From: an uncultured Thiothrix sp.
GTDB taxonomy: Bacteria; Pseudomonadota; Gammaproteobacteria; Thiotrichales; Thiotrichaceae
Reading direction: 5' to 3'
DNA length: 64,000 nt
Assembly: GCF_937873765.1 (NCBI RefSeq)
Contig: NZ_CALMZC010000022.1
Location: 1 to 64,000, forward strand
The first letter of the stretch is position 1. Every line of letters begins with the position of its first letter. The notes under the pieces were generated by a model that made no database searches, was not told where the DNA came from, and saw only the letters and a list, made by a program, of their open reading frames with translations. Position numbers and translations under genes: made by a program. Of the stretch, positions 15,336 through 23,003 are shown piece by piece.

Positions 15336-16172
15336 ATGAATACCAACGTGCATCAGATCGTTCTGCATATCTTGCGTCCCTTGATACGCATTTTGCATCG
15401 CAAAGGCTTGGCCTTTGGCGAGTTCAGTTTGTTAGCACGCAAAGTTTATGTAGAGATGGCGGAAGAAGCTCTCACCCAAGCGGAAGAGAAGCCGACCAGT
15501 TCCCGAATTGCGATCAGCACGGGTTTAACTCGTAAAGAAGTCGCGCAACTACGTCAACATACGGCTGAAACCTTGGTGGATGTGACGCGCTATAACCGCA
15601 GCGTGCGCGTGATTGGTGGCTGGATTAATGATCCAGACTTTAATACGCCAACCGGACAACCAGCGACTTTAGCTTTGCAAGGGCCTTTGCCAAGTTTTGA
15701 AGCTTTAGTTGGGCGCTATAGTGGCGATATGCCTTGTCGCGCGATGTTGCGTGAACTCTTACAAACCGGTGTTGTAAGTCAAGCTAGAGGCGATAGCGTA
15801 AAGCTGATCACGGATGCCTATATCCCGCAAGGCAGTGAAACCGAGAAGCTGTCGATTTTAGCCACTGATGTGGCACTACTGGTGAATACGATTAACCACA
15901 ATCTGTTATGTGCAGCAGAAGATCGGCGTTTTCAGCGTAAGGTGAGCTATGACAATTTACCTGCAGAAGCTTTACCACAGTTCAAACGCATGGTGGACGA
16001 GGATGCCATGACCTTACTCCTCAAACTGAATGCTTGGCTCGCGCAACAAGATCGTGATCATAACCCTGAAGCTAACGGTAGTGGACGTATGCGCGCAGGA
16101 CTAGGTATTTATTATTTCGAGGAGCCTGTGCAACCCTCCTCAGCTCAACAGGATAAGCCCGATGAAGTTTAA
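15336..16172 (+). CDS. DUF6502 family protein
   Basis: An in-frame TTG at 15300 is available, but the ATG at 15336 (M-N-T-N-V-H-Q) is preferred and gives 278 residues. The sequence L-R-P-L-I-R-I-L-H-R-K-G-L-A-F-G-E-F-S-L-L-A-R-K-V-Y-V-E-M-A-E and I-S-T-G-L-T-R-K-E-V-A-Q-L matches DUF6502, whose N-terminal part resembles a winged helix-turn-helix. No ribosome site is visible, because a palindrome occupies that position. The gene overlaps the DUF5666 lipoprotein gene by 11 bases; this pairing recurs in gammaproteobacteria to my knowledge. A regulatory role is plausible but unproven. Confidence 0.8.
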   Translation: MNTNVHQIVLHILRPLIRILHRKGLAFGEFSLLARKVYVEMAEEALTQAEEKPTSSRIAISTGLTRKEVAQLRQHTAETLVDVTRYNRSVRVIGGWINDPDFNTPTGQPATLALQGPLPSFEALVGRYSGDMPCRAMLRELLQTGVVSQARGDSVKLITDAYIPQGSETEKLSILATDVALLVNTINHNLLCAAEDRRFQRKVSYDNLPAEALPQFKRMVDEDAMTLLLKLNAWLAQQDRDHNPEANGSGRMRAGLGIYYFEEPVQPSSAQQDKPDEV

Positions 16173-17616
16173 ACATCTTATCTCGATCAGCGTTTTAGCC
16201 AGCAGCCTGTTCTTAGGCGCTTGTGTGGAGACGCAATTAGCTGAGGGAGGCATTGGTGGCACAGGCATTTCAGTCGGTCCCATTACGGGCTTTGGCAGCA
16301 TTATCCAAAATGGTGTGCGCTACAATGTGAGCCAAGCACGCTTTATGCGTGATGGAGTCAACGTTCCTGATCAAAGCCAATATCGTGTCGGCGAAATTGT
16401 CAAAATCCAAGGTACTATCAATGCTGATGGCGTCACGGGTAAAGCCTCTCAAGTCGATTATGGCAGCCTTTTACAAGGGCAAATCACAGCGCTAGGAGCG
16501 GATGGTAAAAGCTTATATGTACTTAATCAGTTAGTGCGCACTGATAGTCTCACTGTATTACATGAGGTCAAACTGTTTAGTGATTTAGCCGTCGGTAATA
16601 TCGTACAAATCTCGGGTGCACGCGATGCCCAAGCTATAATTCGTGCGAATAGCCTAACCCTGCAACAAGACAGTTTTATTCCTGGCAACTCGCTACAGTT
16701 AATTGAAGGGCGTATTACTCAAGTCGATGTTCGCACTCAAACTTTCATAGTGAATGGTTTGAGGATTGATTACAGTCGAGTGGTGCGGGGCACTTTGCCT
16801 GCAATCAATCAATATGTGCGTGTCACCAGCAAAGAGAGTTTGCAAAATAGTCTGCTGATTGCTAGTGATTACCGCTTAGCTCAAGAGTTTGTAGAATTTA
16901 CAGTGGGTGAAGAAGCCGAGTTAGAAGGCTTAGTCACCGCTTTCATTAGCTCAAACCGGTTTGCCATTAATGGGCAATTAGTAGTAACCACCTCTGCTAC
17001 TAAATTTGAAAATAGTACTGCTGCGGATATTAAGCTAAATGCTGTCGTTGAAGCCGAAGGTCAAATCAATAATCAAGGTGAACTCGTAGCAGAAGAAATT
17101 TCAGTGCGGCAAGCTAGCAGTGGGCAGACACGCGAATTAGAAGGCAAAGTTATGTCTATTGACGCCTCAACCCAGACTTTGACGCTACTCGGCAATACCT
17201 TGCTAGTAGATGCCTCCACAATAATTTTGCAGAAAGCTAATGATCAAGAAACCAGCATTCGCTTTACCGCTTTGCATGTGAATGATCATCTGGAAATTAA
17301 AGCACGCCAACTGACAGATGGTCGCCTGCTTGCACTACGGATTGAACGTGATCTTGAAGATCTTAGTTCACCTGATATTGAAGTAAAAGGACTGGCCACC
17401 GCGATTAACCAGTCTCAAGGCAGTTTAGAAATTTTAGGCCTAACCGTAATGAGCGATGCCAGCACTGAGTTTAAATTCAATTCAGATACTGTGAGCCAAG
17501 CTGCCTTTTTTGCACGCCTTGTGGAAGGTCAAAGTGTAGTAAAAGCGGAGGGTACACAGTTAACTAATCAAGTTTTAAAAGCTGACTCTTTAGAACTCGA
17601 AACCGAAGATGACTAA
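16162..17616 (+). CDS. DUF5666 repeat lipoprotein
   Basis: The 484-residue protein begins with a signal peptide and lipobox (L-G-A-C near 18-21), so it should be lipid-anchored. The opening G-G-I-G-G-T-G-I-S-V-G-P-I-T-G-F-G-S-I-I-Q-N-G-V-R-Y is the hallmark of DUF5666 proteins, and the rest is a run of about five to six small beta-barrel-like units of the type V-G-(x)-I-V-(x)-I-(x)-G and L-E-G-(x)-V-(x)-(x)-I. It has no catalytic motif. Overlap with the DUF6502 gene means co-translation, and FccAB follow downstream, although a terminator-like hairpin lies between. Confidence 0.82.
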   Translation: MKFKHLISISVLASSLFLGACVETQLAEGGIGGTGISVGPITGFGSIIQNGVRYNVSQARFMRDGVNVPDQSQYRVGEIVKIQGTINADGVTGKASQVDYGSLLQGQITALGADGKSLYVLNQLVRTDSLTVLHEVKLFSDLAVGNIVQISGARDAQAIIRANSLTLQQDSFIPGNSLQLIEGRITQVDVRTQTFIVNGLRIDYSRVVRGTLPAINQYVRVTSKESLQNSLLIASDYRLAQEFVEFTVGEEAELEGLVTAFISSNRFAINGQLVVTTSATKFENSTAADIKLNAVVEAEGQINNQGELVAEEISVRQASSGQTRELEGKVMSIDASTQTLTLLGNTLLVDASTIILQKANDQETSIRFTALHVNDHLEIKARQLTDGRLLALRIERDLEDLSSPDIEVKGLATAINQSQGSLEILGLTVMSDASTEFKFNSDTVSQAAFFARLVEGQSVVKAEGTQLTNQVLKADSLELETEDD

Positions 17617-17629
17617 AGCGTGAGTAAAA

Positions 17630-17654
17630 AGCCCAGCACTGGTATTGCTGGGCT
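17630..17654 (+). terminator. Hairpin after the DUF5666 gene
   Basis: Nine-base arms (agcccagca 17630-17638, tgctgggct 17646-17654); a shorter tgccc/gggca hairpin follows. No long T tract, so read-through into fccA is possible. Confidence 0.55.
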
Positions 17655-17700
17655 AGCCAACCTGCCCTTAGGGGCAAGCATGTAAAAAAAGGAGTGTTTA

Positions 17701-18099
17701 ATGAAACACAAGCAATGGTCTTATCTAGGCGCTTTGGCCGTGTTCGTCAGCCAGAGCTTTCTACTCACTGCAAATGCAGCCGATTATACGGGCGGCCAAT
17801 TAAGCAATACAAACATCACTGCTGCGGGCGTGGTTGTTCCCGATGGAGCACGTTTACTTGCCTCACAGTGCTTCCAATGTCATGGCACTAACGGCAAATC
17901 CACAACTGGTATCGATAGTCTCGCGGGTGAAAGCCAGAATGAAATCATCAGTGAGATGCGCGAAATGAAAGCGAAAACTAAAGTCGACCTGATGCACTAC
18001 CAAGCGAAAGCTTACACCGATGCACAGATTCAACTTATCGCAGCCTATTTCGCCAGCGTGAGCCGTGGCAATAGCAGCAATAATAACCACGACGATTAA
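17701..18099 (+). CDS. fccA: Cytochrome subunit of flavocytochrome c sulfide dehydrogenase (FccA-like)
   Basis: The 132-residue protein has a signal peptide ending near A-N-A-A and one heme site, C-F-Q-C-H, near residue 57-61, with a Met ligand likely in the M-R-E-M-K segment and the usual final helix (Q-I-Q-L-I-A-A-Y-F). It is followed 33 bases later by the flavoprotein subunit. FccA takes electrons from the FAD subunit during sulfide oxidation and passes them to periplasmic c cytochromes. Monoheme and diheme versions exist; this one is monoheme. A strong aaaaggag ribosome site precedes the ATG. The tail is Asn/Asp-rich and probably flexible. Confidence 0.85.
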   Translation: MKHKQWSYLGALAVFVSQSFLLTANAADYTGGQLSNTNITAAGVVVPDGARLLASQCFQCHGTNGKSTTGIDSLAGESQNEIISEMREMKAKTKVDLMHYQAKAYTDAQIQLIAAYFASVSRGNSSNNNHDD

Positions 18100-18132
18100 G
18101 CCCAACCCTAAGCGCATTAAGAGGTCATGATT

Positions 18133-19389
18133 ATGAATGATATTTCTCGCCGTCAGTTTTTGAAAACTTTAGGCTTAAGTTTAGGTGCTGCGGCTTTACC
18201 TATCAGTTTTGCCAAAGCTGCAGTGCGCCCACGAGTCATTGTAGTGGGTGGCGGGTTTGCTGGGGCAACTACTGCAAAGTACTTACGCCTTTGGTCGAAT
18301 AATACTGTTGATGTAACTCTAGTAGAACCGAATGCTGTCTACTACTCACCCATCCTTAGCAATTTGATCTTAAATGGTCAGAAACAACTCAATCAACTTG
18401 GGTTTAAATACGATACCTTAGCGCAAAAATATGGAATCACGGTGACGCGAAGTACAGTCAGCTCGATTAATAGCGCAAGCCGTACTGTTAATCTAGCTAA
18501 TGGCAAAACACTAGGTTACGAACGTTTGATTCTCGCCCCCGGTATTCAATTCAAAGCGATTAATGGCCTAGATAGCAATACAATCCTACATGCTTGGCAA
18601 TCAGGCGATCAAGTACAACGCCTGCGCCAGCAAATCCAAATGATACCCAGCAGTGGGACTTATGTCTTAAGCATTCCCAAAGCGCCTTATCGCTGCCCAC
18701 CAGGACCTTATGAACGGGCTTGCGTCGTCGCTGATTATCTCAAACGCAATAAACCCGGCGCTAAAGTGGTGGTGCTCGATAGCAATCCCGATATTACCGT
18801 GGAGCGCGATACCTTCAATGCAGCGTTCACTCGGACTTATGCTGGTATTGTTGAATATGTGCCGAATACCATTTTGCAATCCGTCGACTCTGCGAAGAAA
18901 GTAGCGGTCACTAGTTTTGGTGATTATCGAGCGGATGTACTCAATGTCATTCCTCCCCATCAAGCGGGCAGTATTGTGCTTAAAAGTGGATTAGGGAATA
19001 GCAGTAGCGGCGATTGGGCGAATGTAAATCCTTTAAGTTATGAATCCACTGCGATTCAAGGCATCCATATTATTGGCGACTCACAAGGAACTGGACAGCC
19101 GAAAGCCGGTCATATAGCTAATGCGGAAGCTAAAGTGTGTGCTGATGCTGTGTTGCGCTTGTTATCGGGTAGCCAGCCTTTTGCCGCACCAATGACTAAT
19201 TCAGCCTGCTATAGCCCGATTAGTTCGACAACTGCTTCTTGGTTAACAGCGGCTTTTGCTTATGATCCAGCTAGCCAAACCATGCAATTAGTACCCGCAT
19301 CCTATGGTGCTTCTAGTGGTGCGAGCACCTCAAATTATAAGAAAATGTTTGAGTGGGCCAATAGTCTATTTGGTGATACCTTCGCCTAA
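18133..19389 (+). CDS. fccB: Flavoprotein subunit of flavocytochrome c sulfide dehydrogenase
   Basis: The ATG at 18133 is chosen over 18127 because the gagg ribosome site is only two bases from the latter. The 418-residue protein has a twin-arginine signal (S-R-R-Q-F-L-K), an FAD-binding G-G-G-F-A-G at 39-44 and the redox Cys region C-P-P-G-P-Y-E-R-A-C (188-197), with another Cys in N-S-A-C-Y-S near 359. It oxidises sulfide to sulfur in the periplasm with FccA. Oddly, the position that normally carries the covalent-FAD Cys (a Y-T-C-P/Y-x-S-N type motif) reads Y-Y-S-P-I-L-S-N, with Pro in its place, so FAD may be bound non-covalently. Confidence 0.9.
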   Translation: MNDISRRQFLKTLGLSLGAAALPISFAKAAVRPRVIVVGGGFAGATTAKYLRLWSNNTVDVTLVEPNAVYYSPILSNLILNGQKQLNQLGFKYDTLAQKYGITVTRSTVSSINSASRTVNLANGKTLGYERLILAPGIQFKAINGLDSNTILHAWQSGDQVQRLRQQIQMIPSSGTYVLSIPKAPYRCPPGPYERACVVADYLKRNKPGAKVVVLDSNPDITVERDTFNAAFTRTYAGIVEYVPNTILQSVDSAKKVAVTSFGDYRADVLNVIPPHQAGSIVLKSGLGNSSSGDWANVNPLSYESTAIQGIHIIGDSQGTGQPKAGHIANAEAKVCADAVLRLLSGSQPFAAPMTNSACYSPISSTTASWLTAAFAYDPASQTMQLVPASYGASSGASTSNYKKMFEWANSLFGDTFA

Positions 19390-19416
19390 AATAAGTTCCT
19401 GATCCACAAAAACTTC

Positions 19417-19445
19417 GGCAGCGGCCACCCCGCTGCCAACTTTTT
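19417..19445 (+). terminator. Rho-independent terminator after fccAB
   Basis: Eight-base GC-rich arms (ggcagcgg 19417-19424, ccgctgcc 19430-19437), then aac and five T. Confidence 0.85.
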
Positions 19446-19474
19446 AAAGGTTAAAATTTCAGTCAAATTTCAGT

Positions 19475-20227
19475 CTAAATTGGTGTGCCGAGTAGTTGGA
19501 TACTCCAAAATACTAGAAAACCCGCAAATAAGACCAAGGTTGCAATCGGTTTTTCCTCTACTTCATGAGCTTCAATCAGTAACTCTTCTGTCACTAGGTA
19601 TAATAAAGCCGCTGCACTAAAGGCTAAAGCCGCTGCAATCATATCATGCGAAGCCCCTGCTAAGAGCCAACGCCCCAACACGGCAAACATCAAAACCGTG
19701 ACACCTAAGGCAGTCGATAGAGCTATAATCCGCCAGCCCTTAGTATTTTCAGCCGTCAGTGATAAGCCTAAGAATAATAGCTCGACAGATAAACCCAAGG
19801 CTAGAATCAAACCCGTTTGCCCGCCTGCAGCAAAACCAGCACCGATAATAAAACCATCGACCGCAATGTCTACAAAGGTTGCTATCACTAAGCCATGCGA
19901 TAAGTTACCACTGGCTGCATCAACTCCTGCTTCTAACTGCATCGCCCATAGTTTCATGACATACATAAATAAACTACCCAAAGCAAAGGCGATGATAATC
20001 ACTACACCCGAAGCATGTTCGCCTTGAATATCGGGTAACACCTCGACGGCTAGAGCTGCAAGTACAACCCCCGCTGCGAAGTGTTGGATCAAGCTCCGCG
20101 TTTGGTGACTTGGATGCCAGACCATCGCTAACACACCGCCCATTACAGCTACTAAGGCAGGAATTAGCATAATTAAATAGCTTTGATTAAGTAGCAGCCA
20201 AGCTTCTAAAGATATACGGTCTAGCAT
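19475..20227 (-). CDS. ZIP-family divalent metal transporter
   Basis: The 250-residue protein has about seven to eight spans. Metal-site motifs of ZIP proteins are visible: H-F-A-A-G-V-V-L-A-A-L-A-V-E-V-L-P, D-I-A-V-D-G-F-I-I-G-A-G and E-E-L-L-I-E-A-H-E. The canonical H-x-x-x-E of span 5 is replaced by a V-E-L-L-F-L-G segment, so metal specificity is uncertain; zinc, iron or manganese uptake are all possible. It lies 33 bases after a cytochrome b561 gene on the same strand and is probably co-transcribed with it. Confidence 0.85.
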   Translation of the reverse strand: MLDRISLEAWLLLNQSYLIMLIPALVAVMGGVLAMVWHPSHQTRSLIQHFAAGVVLAALAVEVLPDIQGEHASGVVIIIAFALGSLFMYVMKLWAMQLEAGVDAASGNLSHGLVIATFVDIAVDGFIIGAGFAAGGQTGLILALGLSVELLFLGLSLTAENTKGWRIIALSTALGVTVLMFAVLGRWLLAGASHDMIAAALAFSAAALLYLVTEELLIEAHEVEEKPIATLVLFAGFLVFWSIQLLGTPI

Positions 20228-20260
20228 ACATCGCTCACTTTATGAGAAACCTCAACTTGC

Positions 20261-20932
20261 TTAAACATCAGTTTTGTTATGAATGGTTTTGTTGCCTGTC
20301 ACCATCGCACGCGCTAAATTCTCTTTGTGTAAACGACTGCTGACGATCACACCTAAAATATGCGCAATCACTAAAAACAAAGTAAAATTAGAAAAGAATT
20401 CATGGATTTCTTTCCAAATACTTTCATTTTCATCACCCTCACCTGCTTCATTTTCAGCTTGCTCACCACCTATTTTACGCGCTTCAGCTACTGCAATTAA
20501 ACTCGGCAGTGCTAACTCCACTTTAGCTAAAGGGCCTTCTTGATGTTCATCCGCTAATACTTTTAAGCCAGTCACAGTAGTTGCTAATAAACAAGCTAAT
20601 AAAGCAGCTACCATCCAACCACCCGCTGGATTATGACCTAAATAATGTTTTGGGTGAGTTGTTAGCAAAGACTTTAAATATTCAATCACCGCTTTCGGTG
20701 CATACATAAAATCGCTAAAGCGTGCGTATTTACTCCCAACAAAGCCCCAAATAATACGAACAACCACTAAACCTAAAATCAGATAGCCGCTAATTTCGTG
20801 TACATCACCCCAATCATCCCATTCGTCTCCAGTTAGATAAGAAGTAGCGAAAGCGAGCACCAAGCTCCAATGAAAAATTCTGACTAAAGGATCCCAGACT
20901 TTAACTTGAGTGATTGCTGGTTTAGTATCCAT
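20261..20932 (-). CDS. Cytochrome b561-family membrane protein
   Basis: The 223-residue protein opens with V-K-V-W-D-P-L-V-R-I-F-H-W-S, the same motif as the 6485 product, and has four spans with candidate heme histidines in F-H-W, V-H-E-I-S, I-H-E-F-F and I-A-H-I-L. Relative to the 6485 protein it carries an extra acidic insertion (A-E-N-E-A-G-E-G-D-E-N-E-S) before the fourth span, probably a periplasmic loop. It should move electrons between quinones and periplasmic acceptors. It leads a two-gene unit with the ZIP transporter, suggesting coupling between redox state and metal uptake or simple co-expression. Confidence 0.88.
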   Translation of the reverse strand: MDTKPAITQVKVWDPLVRIFHWSLVLAFATSYLTGDEWDDWGDVHEISGYLILGLVVVRIIWGFVGSKYARFSDFMYAPKAVIEYLKSLLTTHPKHYLGHNPAGGWMVAALLACLLATTVTGLKVLADEHQEGPLAKVELALPSLIAVAEARKIGGEQAENEAGEGDENESIWKEIHEFFSNFTLFLVIAHILGVIVSSRLHKENLARAMVTGNKTIHNKTDV

Positions 20933-21117
20933 ACATTACACCTAATTTTAACTAATAAAGATTTTGATAAAGAGTACTGAAACTAGCCCTAAAGTGCATC
21001 CGACAAACCTCTCACCCACGCCCCAGAAAACAAACACTTAGCCTGCAAATTGCCCTGAATCAGGCATTCGCCTAATTGCCTGAAAGCACTCGTTTGCCTA
21101 AAAGACTGTTTAGTAAG

Positions 21118-21135
21118 CTCCTGCCATCTCAGGAG
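21118..21135 (+). promoter_or_regulatory. Short hairpin upstream of the CcsA gene
   Basis: Ctcctg/caggag arms around a six-base loop, ending seven bases before the ribosome site. An 11-base palindrome cctgaatcagg lies about 65 bases further upstream. The 222-base gap is otherwise unremarkable. Confidence 0.4.
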
Positions 21136-21154
21136 TGTAGTGGAGTTTTGAGTG

Positions 21155-22333
21155 ATGAGCAGTTATAACAAGGTCACAAACCCTTTGAGTTTTGAGCCAA
21201 ACCCCAGTTGGTTGCAACGACTCAACGCCTTAGACTGGCTATGGGCTTTAGCGATTATCAGTGGCGTAGGTGTCTGGCTATATAAACAGCCAATGGATCA
21301 CTTTGAATTAGCAATTTTATTGGGTACTAGCCCTGCCTTAATTGGCTTAGGTTGGTTTTGGAAATCAATTCGCGTCTATTCTTTAGTCGTTATTACTTTA
21401 AGCCTAGTTGCCTTGTTTTTATATAGTGGCCAACGTGAATTAGCTGAAACTAATTTTTTCTTAAAATACTTGCTCTCTAGCCAGTCCGCGATTATGTGGA
21501 TGAGTACCTTATTTGTGATGGCGACACTAACTTATTTTTTAGGTTTGTTCACCAGTAATGAGATTACTTTAAAAACAGCCAGCTACTTAACTTGGGCAGC
21601 ACTCATTATGGGCTTAACCGGTTTAATGGTGCGTTGGTATGAATCCTATTTAATTGACCCCAGCTTTGGGCATATTCCAGTCAGTAATTTATATGAAGTC
21701 TTTATTCTTTTTTGCATTTTAACAGGGCTGCTGTATTTATATTACGAGCAAGAATATCAGCAGCCTAGCCTAGGCGGTTTTGTTCTATTGGTGATTAGTG
21801 CAGCCGTTGGCTTTTTACTTTGGTATAGCTTTGAACGGGGCGCTCACAAAATTCTGCCTTTAGTACCTGCTTTACAAAGCTATTGGATGAAAATCCATGT
21901 ACCTGCGAATTTCATTGGCTATGGCTCATTTGCCCTCGCCGCCATGGTAAGTATTGCCTACTTAATCAAACAAGCAGCTAGCCCGCACGGATCTGACAAC
22001 TTCTTCGCTCGCGCTCTGCCTTCCTTAGATTTAATGGACGAACTGACTTATAAAGCCATTGCTTTAGGTTTTGCGTTTTTCACCGTTGCAACCATTTTAG
22101 GGGCGATGTGGGCAGCGGAAGCTTGGGGGGGGTATTGGTCATGGGATCCAAAAGAAACTTGGGCACTGATTGTCTGGCTCAATTATGCCGCTTGGTTGCA
22201 CTTTCGTTTCTCCAAAGGCTGGCGCGGAACAGCGATGGCGTGGTGGGCAATCTTAGGGCTATTTATTACCCTATTCGCGTTTTTGGGCGTGAATATGTTT
22301 TTGTCGGGTCTGCATTCTTATGGGCAGCTTTAA
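21155..22333 (+). CDS. ccsA: System II cytochrome c biogenesis protein CcsA (ResC/CcsB-type)
   Basis: The ATG at 21155 is preferred to the GTG just before it, nine bases after a ggag site; the product has 392 residues. About eight to ten spans and the tryptophan-rich heme-binding motif W-G-G-Y-W-S-W-D-P-K-E-T-W-A-L (near 330) mark the CcsA/CcmF/CcmC heme-handling superfamily, and H-F-R-F-S-K-G-W and S-G-L-H-S-Y-G contribute histidines. It delivers heme to the periplasmic side for attachment at C-x-x-C-H. Its partner ResB/Ccs1 is not in the window. The many c-type cytochromes nearby explain the need for it. Confidence 0.9.
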   Translation: MSSYNKVTNPLSFEPNPSWLQRLNALDWLWALAIISGVGVWLYKQPMDHFELAILLGTSPALIGLGWFWKSIRVYSLVVITLSLVALFLYSGQRELAETNFFLKYLLSSQSAIMWMSTLFVMATLTYFLGLFTSNEITLKTASYLTWAALIMGLTGLMVRWYESYLIDPSFGHIPVSNLYEVFILFCILTGLLYLYYEQEYQQPSLGGFVLLVISAAVGFLLWYSFERGAHKILPLVPALQSYWMKIHVPANFIGYGSFALAAMVSIAYLIKQAASPHGSDNFFARALPSLDLMDELTYKAIALGFAFFTVATILGAMWAAEAWGGYWSWDPKETWALIVWLNYAAWLHFRFSKGWRGTAMAWWAILGLFITLFAFLGVNMFLSGLHSYGQL

Positions 22334-22382
22334 AAAATAAACTGATCTGAACATTAAGCAAAATTTTTAGATCAAGATTTAT

Positions 22383-23003
22383 TTACAGAGCCTTTAAGCG
22401 AGCATCTACCTCAGCAATGATAGGTTCTAAACGTAACTGCTCTTCAACTCGTGTTTCCGCATCATATTGCTGCTGAAGCAAACGCAATTTTCGCTCCAAA
22501 AAAGCCCTGCGTGAATCTGTATGAGTAGTGGATACTGGACTGGATATAGGCATAGGTAAAACTGTCGGTGTTTGCAAGGGTCGCGAAACAACAGCGATGG
22601 GGTCAATCGCTAATAAGCGTTTAAACCCCTCGTTGTATTCTGTAATCTCAGTAAAAGCAACTGGAATCACGAAGCGTAACCGTGGTGGCAGTGCTAAGTT
22701 TTTCTCGATTAAAATAGGGATGACCGGCCATTTACCAGTTTCTAAGCCGTAATGCATAGCAAATAAGTCCGTAATCGCATTCGTGTTTTCCTGTAAATAA
22801 CTGGCTGAGAGAATGAGTAGTACTTTATGACTGGTGGTAATACCTCGCTCCAGCTCAGCAAGAAGAGCATGCCCTAGTTGAAACTCTTTGGCAGTTAAAC
22901 ATTGACGCCCTTCCGCTTGTAGTCTGGGTAGAAATATATTCTCTACCCAAACTTCATCCGCTTTAGAATAAGAGATAAAAAAATCATAGCTTGGGTTATT
23001 CAT
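22383..23003 (-). CDS. TIR-domain protein of the SIR2/STAND/TIR operon
   Basis: The frame extends to 23063, but M-N-N-P-S-Y at 23003 follows a gagg ribosome site and gives 206 residues. Residues 5-135 form a TIR domain (Y-D-F-F-I-S-Y-S-K-A-D-E, K-V-L-L-I-L-S-A-S-Y-L, W-P-V-I-P-I-L-I-E). Many bacterial TIR domains cleave NAD+. The expected catalytic Glu position seems to be Asp79, so activity needs testing. A Pro-rich linker (about 140-160) leads to a helical tail whose residues 179-196 nearly match the N-terminus of the SIR2-like protein. The gene overlaps the STAND NTPase by eight bases and ends the operon. Confidence 0.88.
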   Translation of the reverse strand: MNNPSYDFFISYSKADEVWVENIFLPRLQAEGRQCLTAKEFQLGHALLAELERGITTSHKVLLILSASYLQENTNAITDLFAMHYGLETGKWPVIPILIEKNLALPPRLRFVIPVAFTEITEYNEGFKRLLAIDPIAVVSRPLQTPTVLPMPISSPVSTTHTDSRRAFLERKLRLLQQQYDAETRVEEQLRLEPIIAEVDARLKAL

